This document shows positions 50,155 through 61,500 of a stretch of DNA of 64,000 nucleotides, piece after piece. The number at the start of each line of letters is the position of its first letter. Within the stretch, counting starts at the first letter, position 1. Source of the stretch: Pseudaminobacter sp040049255 (lineage in GTDB: Bacteria > Pseudomonadota > Alphaproteobacteria > Rhizobiales > Rhizobiaceae); assembly GCF_040049255.1 (NCBI RefSeq), contig NZ_JBDZDR010000001.1, positions 682,001-746,000 of the forward strand. Direction: 5' to 3'. Both the position numbers and the translations under genes were made by a program. A model generated the notes under the pieces. The model worked only from the letters and a program-made list of their open reading frames with translations. It was not told the DNA's origin and did no database searches.

Positions 50155-50580
50155 ATGCGAACCACACTGGCATCAGTGCTGCTGCTGGCATGCGCCACAA
50201 GCGCGGCTCAGGCGCTCGACAGTCATGGCGCGGCGGTGGTGGTATCTCCGGTCGCGTCAGCCACGCAAACCGCGTCCGGCCAGCCGATCACATTGCCGCA
50301 GAAGAACGTGCAGGTTCTGGTCTCGACCTATGAGATCGCGCCCGGCGCGAAACTGCCGGTGCACAAGCACCCATTCCCGCGCTACGCCTATGTCCAGGCC
50401 GGCACGCTGGAAGTGACCAATGTGGAGACCGGCAAGAGCACCACCTACGGGCCCGGCGACTTTGTCGTGGAAATGATCGGACAGTGGCATCGGGGCGCCA
50501 ATGTCGGCACCGATGACGTCAAGCTGCTGGTAATCGATCAGGTCGAGGAAGGTACGCAGAACACGATATTGCAGCAGTAG
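50155..50580 (+). CDS. Exported cupin protein
   Basis: A 141-residue periplasmic cupin: signal peptide TLASVLLLACATSAAQA, then a beta-barrel with GAKLPVHKHPFPRYAYVQAG (metal histidines) and GPGDFVVEMIGQWHRGANVG. GGGAGG precedes ATG 50155. A secreted cupin of this size may be a small-molecule binding or isomerase protein; no specific reaction is readable. The gene is divergent from the small membrane peptide operon and ends at a terminator. Confidence 0.8.
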   Translation: MRTTLASVLLLACATSAAQALDSHGAAVVVSPVASATQTASGQPITLPQKNVQVLVSTYEIAPGAKLPVHKHPFPRYAYVQAGTLEVTNVETGKSTTYGPGDFVVEMIGQWHRGANVGTDDVKLLVIDQVEEGTQNTILQQ

Positions 50581-50593
50581 TTTCCAGCTTTCC

Positions 50594-50628
50594 GCCGGGC
50601 GCCAGCCACTCATTGCTGGGCGCCCGGC
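50594..50628. terminator. Bidirectional terminator
   Basis: GCCGGGCGCCAGC and GCTGGGCGCCCGGC arms (one bulge) around CACTCATT, between the cupin stop and the convergent amidase stop. Confidence 0.65.
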
Positions 50629-50647
50629 CCCTCGCCCATTAGCCGGT

Positions 50648-51490
50648 TCAGGCCGCTTCCAGCCAGCGCGAGTGCACCCAGCCGATCTTGTCCTGGGGAG
50701 CGCCGGTGATTACCGGGTTCACCTCGAACCAGACGCCGTCAGCCCCGATCTGCCGGACAAGCGATCCGTCCTTCAGCATCTCGATTGCGTTGAACGAGAC
50801 CCCCGGCCCGGCGCGGAGTGTCAGCCCGGTTCCGGACACTACCTTGAACAGGTTATCCGAATCCGAGGATCGCCCGTATAGCTGCGCCCGGAACCGCTCC
50901 AGGTTGAAAGCCGGACCCGGGTCCTGCTTGCGACCCGGCGAGACATCGTCGTGGCCGAGCAGGTTCTGCTCGGGAATGCCGTAATGCTTGACGATCGCCG
51001 ACGCGGCCAGCAGCGCCGCCTCCATCTGGGCCTGTTCAAAGATTTCCCAGCCGTGCATTGTGCTGGGGTCAAAGTTCTTGTGGCGCGCCCGTATCACGCG
51101 TTCGTCCGGCACCCGGCCGCCGACCCGGTTTCGCCAGTTGCCCGGCTCCCCGTTCAGCAGTCCCCAGTTCACGATTTCGATGCCGATTGCATACTGGTTC
51201 ATACCGACGAGGTTTCGCCAGCTTGAGCGACCGGCATGCCAGGCAACCGTATTGAACGGCACCATTTGCGTAATGGCTCCGATGTGATCGATGACCAGAT
51301 GCGCGGATGCCTCGGACTCCCTGTTCCTGAACCATGAGATCGCACCGTCCGCCGTCCCGCCGGCGGTGTAGTGCATGATCAGATGTGACGGCCGGCCGGA
51401 CCCGAACTGAGCCCCCTTGTTGTTCGTGAGTTCGAACGGCACCAGTCGTCCATTGTCTGCCACCAGACGATGATTTTCATTGACGCGCAT
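50648..51490 (-). CDS. N-acetylmuramoyl-L-alanine amidase (amidase_2/PGRP type) with SH3 domain
   Basis: A 280-residue protein without a signal peptide. The amidase domain (about 25-200) has zinc-site residues in HLIMHYTAGG, the substrate strand VAWHAGRSSW, NQYAIGIEIVNWG, and GHDDVSPGRKQDPGPAF. The C-terminal 70 residues form an SH3-like cell-wall-binding domain (GTGLTLRAGPGVSFNAIEML, and IGWVHSRWLE). It cleaves the amide between MurNAc and the stem peptide. With no Sec signal it may be cytoplasmic recycling (AmpD-like) or phage-like; no phage genes are nearby. Confidence 0.85.
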   Translation of the reverse strand: MRVNENHRLVADNGRLVPFELTNNKGAQFGSGRPSHLIMHYTAGGTADGAISWFRNRESEASAHLVIDHIGAITQMVPFNTVAWHAGRSSWRNLVGMNQYAIGIEIVNWGLLNGEPGNWRNRVGGRVPDERVIRARHKNFDPSTMHGWEIFEQAQMEAALLAASAIVKHYGIPEQNLLGHDDVSPGRKQDPGPAFNLERFRAQLYGRSSDSDNLFKVVSGTGLTLRAGPGVSFNAIEMLKDGSLVRQIGADGVWFEVNPVITGAPQDKIGWVHSRWLEAA

Positions 51491-51638
51491 TCCACCCTCC
51501 CTTTGCCTTCAGGAAACTCTGGCTCCCCAACAATGGCCTAGGTCGCAGATTGCGAGCAGGCCAGATGTCACGGCCCTTGCATTTTAACAAGTTGGAAGAG
51601 ATATTTTCCAGCAATAAAACAGAAGTGGGGGCATATGC

Positions 51639-52274
51639 ATGTCCAGGACATCTGTATTCGGGCTCGGTGCACTTGGCGGAATATTGCCGATCCTTGTAAG
51701 CCTGCTGACCGTTGATTTCGCACCACTGCTTGATGGCACCAGCCCCCTTACGCCGGGAAACTACATAGGTTATGGCGTAAGAGTATCCATCCTGATCTTG
51801 CTTGGAGGAATAATAGCTTCACTGAACAATGAAGTTAGAAGCCCGATTGCACTCGTGCAACTAGGCATAGCCGCCCCGGCCCTGATCACTTCATACATCA
51901 ACGGCGGCGCAAACCAGAACAGTATCTCTGCACTTCTTGGCAACAGCATCGTCACGCAGGCCAGAGCGAATGACGCACAGGCAGACGGGCCCGTCCAGAT
52001 TGCCGGCGGATTCATGAGCGACATTGCGGCCGGCTTCTCCGTCCGTCTGGATGTGCTCGATGCGGAACGGCGGCTCCAGGAAACGAAGGCAGACACGCTG
52101 TCGCCCGAAGGTGATCCGATCTCCGTCTACCCGCCCACGGAAATGGAGAGCGGCCTTGGCGTCTATTGCACCACACCCATCGGCCGCTTCGGCCCCGGCC
52201 CCGAAAATCCCATCGGCGCCCCATGCGAAGTGCCGACGCCTGCCGGGGTCCTTTCAGGCTCCGTTTCAGAATAG
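51639..52274 (+). CDS. Hypothetical membrane protein, 211 aa
   Basis: A 211-residue protein I do not recognise. It has three or four hydrophobic stretches (ALGGILPILVSLLTV, GVRVSILILLGGIIASL, SPIALVQLGIAAPALITSYI) and a polar C-terminal half containing three stretches of Pro/Gly (GPGPENPIGAPCEVPTPAG) and two cysteines. A GGGGG ribosome site precedes ATG 51639. The region just upstream is AT-richer than its surroundings, so it may be a recent arrival. No promoter boxes could be assigned. Confidence 0.55.
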   Translation: MSRTSVFGLGALGGILPILVSLLTVDFAPLLDGTSPLTPGNYIGYGVRVSILILLGGIIASLNNEVRSPIALVQLGIAAPALITSYINGGANQNSISALLGNSIVTQARANDAQADGPVQIAGGFMSDIAAGFSVRLDVLDAERRLQETKADTLSPEGDPISVYPPTEMESGLGVYCTTPIGRFGPGPENPIGAPCEVPTPAGVLSGSVSE

Positions 52275-52373
52275 GAGGTATCGCCGGGCCATCTCATCGC
52301 CTGCAAATCCGGGCCTGCGGCGGTGCATCTTCCGAAACGTAACCTGCCTCTGGCGCAAAAGCTGAGGTACTGA

Positions 52374-53801
52374 ATGGAGCGGACGCTGATGCGATTTAAG
52401 CCTGCATTACTCCCCCTACTGAAGCGCCTGCTTGGCGGGGCGCTGCTCATAAGCAGCTTGGCGCTCGCGGCGTTCCGGCCCCTGCCGGCACATGCCGATG
52501 CCGCCGACAGCAGCTCGCCTCAGAGCATCTGGGAATGGGGCACGTTAACCGGCGATTGGGGCGGACACCGGAAGGCCCTGAAGGACAAGGGCATCGAGTT
52601 CACGATCAACTATATCGGCGAGATCATGAACGTCATCTCGGGAGGAGTGAGACGCGGCTCCACCTACGAGGGGCAACTGAACGTCACTACGGATCTCGAC
52701 CTTGAGCGGCTTCTCGGCTGGAAGGGGATGAAGGCCCAGGCCACAATCTTCCAGATACACGATGTGGATAACCGCAATGTTGAGAGCAATGTCGAGAGCC
52801 TGGCCGACCCCAGCAGCATCGATGCGCTGCCGACCACTCGTCTCTTTACCGCATGGATCGAGCGGGATTTCGAAAAATCGGCTTCCTTCCGCATTGGCCA
52901 GCTGGCGGCCGACAGCGAATTCATCATAGCTCCGACTGCCGCAGGATTGATCAACAGCACCTTCGGCTGGCCGGCTCTCAACATGGCGGATCTGCCGAGC
53001 GGAGGGCCCGCCTACCCCCTTGCGACGCCCGGCGCACGACTGCTGCTGGGGCAGGACAAGCCCTGGTCGTTCCTCACCGCGATCTTCAGCGGCAATCCGG
53101 CTGGCTCGCATTGCACGACCAATCCGCAGGCCTGCGATCGCTATGGCCTGACATTCAGTTTCAGCGGCGGGGCCTTGATCTTTGCGGAGGCGCGCTACAC
53201 TGCCGAAAAAACGGGTCACGATGCAGGCCAAGCCGCGATCTACAAGCTGGGCGGTTGGTACCATACCGGAGATTTCGCCGACCAACGGTTTGGAACCGAT
53301 CGCGCCGGCGATGAGATTTCGCTTGCCTTACCGGGCGTCTCTCCGCTCATGCATCGCGGCAACTGGGGGATCTATGCGGTTGCCGACCAGCCGCTGTGGA
53401 GCGTCGGCTCGCGCGACATCAGCGCCTTCCTGCGAGGCGAGGTCGTCCCTGCCGACCGCAACCTGGTTTCCTGGTATGTCGATGGCGGCATCGGGATCAA
53501 GGCACCGTTCGAGTCGCGTCCCAAGGACAGTCTGACGGTCGGCCTCGCCTATTCCAGGATCAGCAACGACGCGATTGCGCTCGACCGTGAGAAGGTCGCA
53601 ACGCTCGGGGCGGGCCCGATCCGCTCCGGCGAACTGGCGGTGGAGGTCAGCTACATAGCGCAGATCAGCCCCTGGTGGTCGCTCCAGCCGGACTTCCAGT
53701 ACATTGTCCGGCCCGGCGGTGGAGCTCCCGATCCTGCGAATCCTTCCTCTCGCATACCCAACGCAACCGTGATCGGCCTGCGGACCACGATCAAGTTCTG
53801 A
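52374..53801 (+). CDS. OprB-family carbohydrate-selective porin
   Basis: A 475-residue outer-membrane protein. A signal peptide (LLGGALLISSLALAAFRPLPAHA) precedes SIWEWGTLTGDWGGHRKAL, the OprB N-terminal mark. The barrel contains AGQAAIYKLGGWYHTGDFAD and repeated aromatic strands, and ends in a phenylalanine-terminated strand (VIGLRTTIKF). OprB porins let sugars such as glucose through. Start ATG 52374 has GAGG upstream; 52389 is possible. An upstream porin fits the sugar dehydrogenase at 32-36 kb. Confidence 0.88.
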   Translation: MERTLMRFKPALLPLLKRLLGGALLISSLALAAFRPLPAHADAADSSSPQSIWEWGTLTGDWGGHRKALKDKGIEFTINYIGEIMNVISGGVRRGSTYEGQLNVTTDLDLERLLGWKGMKAQATIFQIHDVDNRNVESNVESLADPSSIDALPTTRLFTAWIERDFEKSASFRIGQLAADSEFIIAPTAAGLINSTFGWPALNMADLPSGGPAYPLATPGARLLLGQDKPWSFLTAIFSGNPAGSHCTTNPQACDRYGLTFSFSGGALIFAEARYTAEKTGHDAGQAAIYKLGGWYHTGDFADQRFGTDRAGDEISLALPGVSPLMHRGNWGIYAVADQPLWSVGSRDISAFLRGEVVPADRNLVSWYVDGGIGIKAPFESRPKDSLTVGLAYSRISNDAIALDREKVATLGAGPIRSGELAVEVSYIAQISPWWSLQPDFQYIVRPGGGAPDPANPSSRIPNATVIGLRTTIKF

Positions 53802-54026
53802 GGCCGCGCAAGGGGCAGATGAGACGCAAAAAGAGCCCGCCACCTCGGAGAGAAGACGATTTGCTTGCAACCGGTGGGTGGCCAGCGCGTTACACCGGAA
53901 GGACCAAGGCGCGCACGACAAGGCAAGATGCGGCCGCGAGAACTCGGCTACCCGGAGGGGTGTCGAGGGTAGACCAGACTTCACGACCGAACGACATCGG
54001 GCGCACCTCGAAGAATGGAGGTTCCC

Positions 54027-54749
54027 ATGTCAATTGTCTCAAGTTCTGAAAGCACCTTCCAGGAAGCTGCAACATATGGCGGACTGGTCGATGCCATTGG
54101 CGGCGTAGCGACCATCGTCCTGGCCATAGTCGCCTTGTCCGGTTTGGGCCAGCCCATGCTGGCCGCCGTTGCCACGATCGTCTTCGGCGTGGCCCTGCTA
54201 ATACAGGGCGGCACCATGCTGACGGAATACACCAAGCTGCTTGGACCGGCTGGCGCCGGCGGCGCGACCGAGGAACTGACGGGAGGCGGCGGCATTTCGG
54301 CGCTGTTCCTGGTGGGAGCAGCTGGCATCGTGCTTGGTGTGCTTGCGCTTATCGGCATCTCTTCGGCCACTCTCACGGCTGCGGCGGTCATCGCGTTCGG
54401 AGGTGCGCTGCTGCTGAGCAGCAATTCGGTCTGGCATCTTTATCGAGCAAAGCAGGCCCGGTATCGAAGCGGGGCTGCCCGGGAAATGTCGGCGGCCGAG
54501 TTCGTGGCCGGTGAAATGGCGGCGGGTTCTGGGGTTCTGCAGTGCCTTTCAGGTCTTGCCGCGATCGTCCTCGGCATTCTTGCGGTGACCGGAACAACCC
54601 CCTACGTGCTCACCCTCACGGGCCTCCTCGTTCTCGGGGCCACCGTGCTCATGACCGGCAGCACGCTCAGTGGCACTGTCATGGGCTTCATGGAGCCGAG
54701 CGCAAAGACCAGAGGCGAGTTCCCCGCACGGCCGGGCGCGGCCGAATAG
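54027..54749 (+). CDS. Hypothetical integral membrane protein, 240 aa
   Basis: A 240-residue protein with six likely helices in three pairs (for example GGVATIVLAIVALSGL and VATIVFGVALLIQGG; LFLVGAAGIVLGVLALIGI; LSGLAAIVLGILAVTGTTPY). No charged catalytic motif is visible, and no family was recognised. ATG 54027 has GGAG six bases before it and is preferred over 54015. It lies 225 bases after the porin; the gap shows nothing clear. It ends at a strong terminator. Confidence 0.6.
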   Translation: MSIVSSSESTFQEAATYGGLVDAIGGVATIVLAIVALSGLGQPMLAAVATIVFGVALLIQGGTMLTEYTKLLGPAGAGGATEELTGGGGISALFLVGAAGIVLGVLALIGISSATLTAAAVIAFGGALLLSSNSVWHLYRAKQARYRSGAAREMSAAEFVAGEMAAGSGVLQCLSGLAAIVLGILAVTGTTPYVLTLTGLLVLGATVLMTGSTLSGTVMGFMEPSAKTRGEFPARPGAAE

Positions 54750-54822
54750 GCAAGTTCTTAGCTAGGTTGGCGCCACAGAAACACCCGTCGTCAAAGGCGT
54801 TTCCGGCTGGCCGCAAACGAGG

Positions 54823-54855
54823 CGCTTGGGACGGTCACCGCGGCCGTCCCAAGCG
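54823..54855. terminator. Perfect 12-base inverted repeat terminator
   Basis: Arms CGCTTGGGACGG and CCGTCCCAAGCG around TCACCGCGG, lying between two convergent genes. It probably ends both transcripts. Confidence 0.7.
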
Positions 54856-54888
54856 ATTAGTCTGGAGCCAAAGCGGACCCGCACTCCG

Positions 54889-55662
54889 TCAAAAGTGAAT
54901 GCCGAGGCTTGCGAAGAGGCCGTGCTGGGTCACGTCGAAGACAAAGCCGCCTTTTCTGTAGTCGGTGTAGATGGCTCGGTAGCCCAGGGCGGTCGATATC
55001 GTCTCAGACCAATTATAGCCCACGGTCGCGAAGCCCTGCGCCGTTATCTTCGAACCGGCACCGAAGCCGCCGACATCGCCGAGCGCGTTGATGAACCAGC
55101 GATCATTGATGTCGTAATGCATGGCAAGGCCTACGGTCGGATCGACCCACTGCTTCACGTCCTCGCCGCTGAGCTGGGGCAGTCCGCCGGGGCGCTGGAG
55201 ATCAATGTTCATCGTCAGACGCTGGTAACGCGCGCCGACAGTTGCGCTGAGATCCATGTTGGGCACGCCGACAGGCAGCTGGTAGCCAAGCAGGGCCGAA
55301 GCCGTAAGCTGTCTTAGATCCAGATCGATCGAGCCGCCGTCGGGGGTCGACTTGTCCTCCGAAAGCTTCACCCACATCAGATCGGCAAGCAGCAGCCAAT
55401 CATCCTTCCTTGCGCCAAACGAGCCCATGAGGGCTCCGTCGAGATGCCTGAGGGCGTCCAGGGGCGTCACGTTGATGTGGGTTGGCGGCAGGCCGAGAAC
55501 CCCGACATCACCGGTGACGCCAGCTGCCCAGCCATAAAGCGTCAGCTGGTAGCGCCATTCCGAAGGGACCGGGGGCGGCGGCGCCGTTTCGAGATCGGCC
55601 GCCGTGACAGGAGAGGTGAAGATCGTCAGCGAAGTCAGGCATGCAAGGCCAATCGCTTTCAT
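54889..55662 (-). CDS. Outer-membrane beta-barrel protein
   Basis: A 257-residue protein: signal peptide, then a Pro-rich linker (ETAPPPPVPSEWRYQLTLYG), and amphipathic strands such as WLLLADLMWVKLSED, LTASALLGYQLPVGVPNMDL and ISTALGYRAIYTDYRKGGFVFDV. The last residues GLFASLGIHF end in phenylalanine, the barrel insertion signal. It is a porin-like OMP of unknown ligand, similar in layout to the rhizobial family with an N-terminal PPPP linker. GAGGA precedes the ATG. Three inverted repeats lie upstream. Confidence 0.8.
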   Translation of the reverse strand: MKAIGLACLTSLTIFTSPVTAADLETAPPPPVPSEWRYQLTLYGWAAGVTGDVGVLGLPPTHINVTPLDALRHLDGALMGSFGARKDDWLLLADLMWVKLSEDKSTPDGGSIDLDLRQLTASALLGYQLPVGVPNMDLSATVGARYQRLTMNIDLQRPGGLPQLSGEDVKQWVDPTVGLAMHYDINDRWFINALGDVGGFGAGSKITAQGFATVGYNWSETISTALGYRAIYTDYRKGGFVFDVTQHGLFASLGIHF

Positions 55663-55697
55663 GTCGGTCCTCGTTCGGGGCCAGGAGTTCGGCGCAA

Positions 55698-55798
55698 TAG
55701 ACGTTCGCGTCTACCGTGCGATCAAATGAGACAATTCAAAATTCCTCTGCTCCCGCAGAGTGCTTCTTCTACCATGTTATTTGGCATGCACAAATAAC
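55698..55798. repeat. Three inverted repeats upstream of the OMP gene
   Basis: Three separate dyads in a 321-base gap: TAGACG-TTCG-CGTCTA (55698-55713), CTCTGC-TCCC-GCAGAG (55745-55760) and GTTATTTG-GCATGCA-CAAATAAC (55776-55798). The last one has eight-base AT-rich arms, like an operator for a dimeric regulator; the first has a UUCG loop. The rest of the gap, 55663-55983, holds no gene. Confidence 0.5.
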
Positions 55799-55983
55799 GG
55801 CATTGATTATCCGACAGAAAGCATCACCGAATTTCGGGTCACCGCGACGGCGAGGCGGGAACGGCTCATGTGAGTTCCGGCGGGGCAGCTTCTTGCTCCG
55901 CCGGACAGCACAACCGCGTCGGACGACCAACCGCTAGCCGGCTCGAACCCGGTCGCGGCCCTCGCGTCCAAAATCCGGAACCG

Positions 55984-58524
55984 TCACTTCGCGTCCTGTC
56001 CGGCGCGGTATGCATCCGACAGCCGCTTCTCGTCCTCCGGCGTAAGATGCGGGGGCTCGAGGGTGATCGTCAGCTTGTCGATCTTGCCGGTGAACGGGAA
56101 TGGGACCTGATAGTTCTGGTCGTCCACCGGGGTGCCGGTATCGGAACCGATATCGAACGTCTCATCGATCGGCAGTATCAGCGGGATGGTGCGTTCCATC
56201 ATCTGCGATGAAACCTCGCGGCCGTCGATCTTCAGCACACCGGTGCCGCCGCGCCCGATGCCGCTCAGATTGTTGAAGGCCAGGGTGGCAAAGCCGAGCC
56301 CGTCATATTTGAAATCGAACTCGATGGTGTGCTTGCCGGGCGCCAGCGCCTCGGGGCCCTCCCAGTGCATGCGTTTGAGGTCGAGAAGGTTCCAGGTGAA
56401 CATCGGCTTGCCCTTGAGCAGGTATAACCCGTAGCCGCCGAACCGCCCGCCTTCGGTGACGATCACGCCTTCGGCGCTCGATTGCGGCACGTCGATTTCG
56501 GCCTTGATCGTATAGGAGGTGTTGAGCAGGCCGGGGGCGGCATTGTCCGGGATACCGGTCACGCCCTCGCCCGAATAGGTGAAGACCTTCCGCCCTGCCG
56601 CGAGATTCGGCCGCGGGGAGACGACGCGCGTCGCCACGGACGCGTCGAGCGGCAGCACCTGGTACTTGGCGAACTGGCCGAACATCAGGTCGGTCATCTC
56701 GCGCATCTTGTCTGGATGGTCCGCCGCAACGTCGTTGTTCTGCGTCCAGTCCTTGCTCGTATCGTAAAGCTCGAACTTGAAGGCGCTTGCCGGGTCCAGG
56801 ATGGCCTTGCCCAGAAGATCCCAGGGCGGACGAATGGGAACGGCGCTCAGCATCCAGCCGTCATTGTACAGCCCCTGCACGCCGAACATCTCGAAATACT
56901 GCGTCTTGTGTGCTGTCGGTGCGCCGGCATTGGCCTTGTCGAAGGTGTACATCATGCTGACCCCTTCGATCGGCTTCTGGGCGATGCCGTCGACCATTGA
57001 GGGTGCAGGGATGCCGGTGGCTTCCAGCAGTGTCGGCACGATGTCGATAACATGGTGGAACTGATTGCGGACGCCGCCCTTGTCGGTGATGTGTCCGGGC
57101 CAGGATATAGCCATGCCCTGGCGCGTGCCGCCGAAGAAGGACGGGATCTGCTTGGTCCATTTGTACGGCGTACCGAAGGCCCAGGCCCAGCCCACTGCCA
57201 TGTGGTTGTAGGTCTTGTCGCTGCCCCAGGCGTCATACCATTTCATCTGCTCGGCGACAGGCAGTTCCACGCCGTTGAACTGCATGATCTCGCTTGGGGT
57301 GCCGTTGGGCGAGCCTTCCGCGGAAGCACCATTGTCGCCGCTGATGTAGATGATCAGCGTGTTGTCGAGCTTGCCGAGATCCTCTACCGCCTGGACGACG
57401 CGGCCGATCTCATTGTCGGCGTATGCGAGATAGGCGCCATAGACGTCCGCCTGACGGATGAACAGCTTCTTCTCGTCCGGGTTCAGCGTATCCCATTGCC
57501 TCAGCAGCTTGTCGGGCCAGGGCGTGAGTTGCGCATCGGCAGGGATCACGCCGAGCCTCTTCTGGTTCTCGAATATCTGCTCGCGCAGGGCGTTCCAGCC
57601 CTTGTCGAACAGGTGCATGCCGCTGATCTTCTTGATCCATTCCGGCGTCGCATGATGCGGGGCGTGGGTGGCGCCCGGCACGTAGTAGAGGAAGAACGGC
57701 ATCGATGGATCGATGCTGTTCAGCTGATTGAGCCAGTGGATGGCGTCATCCGCCATCGCTGTCTCCAGGTTCCAGCTTGGGTTGCCCACATAGGGGTATA
57801 TGGCCGTGGTGTTGCGGAAGAGGTTGGGTTGCCACTGGCTGGTGTCGCCGCCGACAAAACCATAGAAATACTCGAACCCCATTCCGGTAGGCCACTGGTC
57901 GAAGGGGCCCGCCTGGCTTGCCTGGTAGGTCGGCGTATTGTGGTTCTTGCCAAACCAGGACGTCCGATAGCCGTTTTCGAGCAGGATACGCCCTATGGTG
58001 GCGCTGTCCTTCGGGATGATGCTGTTATAGCCGGGAAAGCCCGTCGATTGCTCGGAGACCACCCCAAACCCGGCCGAATGGTGGTTGCGGCCGGTGATCA
58101 GCGCCGCCCGGGTCGGCGAGCACAACGCCGTCGAATGGAAGTTGGTGTAGCGCAGGCCATTGGCGGCGATGCGGTCCAGGGTGGGCGTCGGGATAACTCC
58201 GCCGAAGGTGGACGGCGCGCCGAAGCCGACGTCATCGGTCATGATGAGCAGGACGTTGGGAGCACCCTTCGGCGGCACCACGCGCGGCGGCCAGGCCGGC
58301 TTCGATTGGGCCGCGTTGAGGTTTATCTCGCCCTGGAAGGGTTGCGGCGGCGGCGGCAGGTAGCGGCCGTCGATCGTCGACGTTGCATTGGGGGCGCCTG
58401 GAACATTGGGCGCTTCCTGCGCAATCGCCGGGGTCGATGCCGCGCAAGCCAGGCCCCAGACCAGTATGGAAACAGACGCAGCCTTCTGGCTTACGTTGTG
58501 CAAGAGACGGCCAATGGTACCCAT
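55984..58524 (-). CDS. Arylsulfatase (large, Sec-type signal)
   Basis: An 846-residue sulfatase. The N-terminal signal (SVSILVWGLACAASTPAIAQ) lacks a twin arginine. The core has the metal site LLIMTDDVGFG (D97, D98) and the formylglycine motif CSPTR (135-139) in STALCSPTRAALITGRNHHS. The C-terminal part, about residues 640-800, is a beta-rich accessory domain (IEFDFKYDGLGFATLAFNNL). It hydrolyses sulfate esters, provided C135 is oxidised to formylglycine by the neighbouring enzyme. ATG 58524 follows GGAGGA. Its stop lies beyond the gap with inverted repeats. Confidence 0.9.
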   Translation of the reverse strand: MGTIGRLLHNVSQKAASVSILVWGLACAASTPAIAQEAPNVPGAPNATSTIDGRYLPPPPQPFQGEINLNAAQSKPAWPPRVVPPKGAPNVLLIMTDDVGFGAPSTFGGVIPTPTLDRIAANGLRYTNFHSTALCSPTRAALITGRNHHSAGFGVVSEQSTGFPGYNSIIPKDSATIGRILLENGYRTSWFGKNHNTPTYQASQAGPFDQWPTGMGFEYFYGFVGGDTSQWQPNLFRNTTAIYPYVGNPSWNLETAMADDAIHWLNQLNSIDPSMPFFLYYVPGATHAPHHATPEWIKKISGMHLFDKGWNALREQIFENQKRLGVIPADAQLTPWPDKLLRQWDTLNPDEKKLFIRQADVYGAYLAYADNEIGRVVQAVEDLGKLDNTLIIYISGDNGASAEGSPNGTPSEIMQFNGVELPVAEQMKWYDAWGSDKTYNHMAVGWAWAFGTPYKWTKQIPSFFGGTRQGMAISWPGHITDKGGVRNQFHHVIDIVPTLLEATGIPAPSMVDGIAQKPIEGVSMMYTFDKANAGAPTAHKTQYFEMFGVQGLYNDGWMLSAVPIRPPWDLLGKAILDPASAFKFELYDTSKDWTQNNDVAADHPDKMREMTDLMFGQFAKYQVLPLDASVATRVVSPRPNLAAGRKVFTYSGEGVTGIPDNAAPGLLNTSYTIKAEIDVPQSSAEGVIVTEGGRFGGYGLYLLKGKPMFTWNLLDLKRMHWEGPEALAPGKHTIEFDFKYDGLGFATLAFNNLSGIGRGGTGVLKIDGREVSSQMMERTIPLILPIDETFDIGSDTGTPVDDQNYQVPFPFTGKIDKLTITLEPPHLTPEDEKRLSDAYRAGQDAK

Positions 58525-58744
58525 AGATTCCTCCATGAGCGCAGGTCCGCCGCCACGGAATTCCGCGTCCCGTTAATATATCGCCCCCTGCCCTTCAAGT
58601 TCGATCCGTTGTGTGGGCTCTCGAGGCAGTCTGTGGTCTACAGTCCAGTCATGCAGCCGGAATGGCCAATCAAATCAGAAACTCTCCCGATGGTTCCATC
58701 GACCGGCGGTCAGACAGTTCCCATCGGAGCATCGACACCATCGC

Positions 58745-59722
58745 TTACCCCTGCGCTCCTCTTGCGATGCATCTGAAGCCCAGATGCGAAATGGATGTAT
58801 CGATCGGCTGAGCCATGCGGGCCGCCGGCCGATAGCGACGGCAATAGTTCGGCGCGCAGAGATGAGAGCCTCCCTTGGTCACCTTCCGCGGTATCCGCGT
58901 GCCGGGCTGTCGCGGGTCGACACTCGCCTCCCTGCTGGCGCTGCGCGGGTTCACAGCCGTGCAGCAGGGGCTGTCCGCCCGGCCGTGCTCCTGATACCAA
59001 TCGGCCGTCCATTGCCAGACATTGCCTGCCATATCGTAGAGGCCATAGCCGTTGGGGGGAAACGAGCCGACCGGGGCCGTGTATTCGAAGCCGTCTTCCA
59101 GCGTGTTGCGGTAGGGAAACTCGCCCTGCCAGGTGTTGGCCATATGCTTGCCGCCGGGCGCAAGCTCGTCGCCCCAGACGAATTCGGCGCCCTCCAGGCC
59201 GCCTCGGGCCGCAAACTCCCACTCGGCCTCGGTGGGCAGCTCCTTGCCGATCCATTTTGCGTAGGCCTCGACGTCTTCCCATGCGACATGCACGACGGGA
59301 TGGTCCATCAGCTTCCTGATCGAGCTGGCGGGGCCTCGCGGGTGGCGCCAGTTCGCCCCCTTCACATAGACCCACCAGTTGTAGTGGTTGTGCATGTCGA
59401 CCGGGGCCGATGGCCTTACGAATATGGTCGACGACGGCGCGAGCATTCCCGGGAGCGCGCCGGGATAGTCGTCCGGATTGGCCGGCCTTTCGGCCAGCGT
59501 GACGTAGCCGGTCTCCTCCACGAAGCGCGAGAACTGCCGATTGGTGACGGTGAACATGTCCATCCAGAAACTGTCCACACAGACCCGATGGGCCGGAGCC
59601 TCCTCTGGATAGTGTCGATCCGAGCCCATCAGGAACTCGCCGCCGGGCACCCAGACCATGTCGGGAAAAGGTGCCTGGCCGGCAGCGGCACCGGGGTTGT
59701 TCAGCTTTGTGCTTTTGTCCAT
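58745..59722 (-). CDS. Formylglycine-generating enzyme (SUMF1-like)
   Basis: A 325-residue member of the FGE/SUMF family: the start PDMVWVPGGEFLMGSD, the central NVWQWTADWY, and the active-site end KGGSHLCAPNYCRRYRPAAR with C289 and C294 at the spacing of the two copper-binding cysteines of the human enzyme. Both cysteines are present, so it should be active, converting the sulfatase cysteine to formylglycine. Start ATG 59722 has GAGGTGG. It sits between the two sulfatase genes, reading the same way, and has no signal, so it works in the cytoplasm before export. Confidence 0.92.
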   Translation of the reverse strand: MDKSTKLNNPGAAAGQAPFPDMVWVPGGEFLMGSDRHYPEEAPAHRVCVDSFWMDMFTVTNRQFSRFVEETGYVTLAERPANPDDYPGALPGMLAPSSTIFVRPSAPVDMHNHYNWWVYVKGANWRHPRGPASSIRKLMDHPVVHVAWEDVEAYAKWIGKELPTEAEWEFAARGGLEGAEFVWGDELAPGGKHMANTWQGEFPYRNTLEDGFEYTAPVGSFPPNGYGLYDMAGNVWQWTADWYQEHGRADSPCCTAVNPRSASREASVDPRQPGTRIPRKVTKGGSHLCAPNYCRRYRPAARMAQPIDTSISHLGFRCIARGAQG

Positions 59723-59805
59723 CGCCACCTCACCATGGACCCCAATTTCAATCGCGCGGGCGCCTCGGGCCGGCGGCTTGCAGGAGCCCGCCGGCCTAGC
59801 GGGCG

Positions 59806-61500
<1,695 letters not shown>

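Noticed and set aside
50648..54749. Prophage remnant suggested by the amidase
   Set aside because: No capsid, tail, integrase or holin genes lie nearby; the neighbours are porin and envelope proteins.
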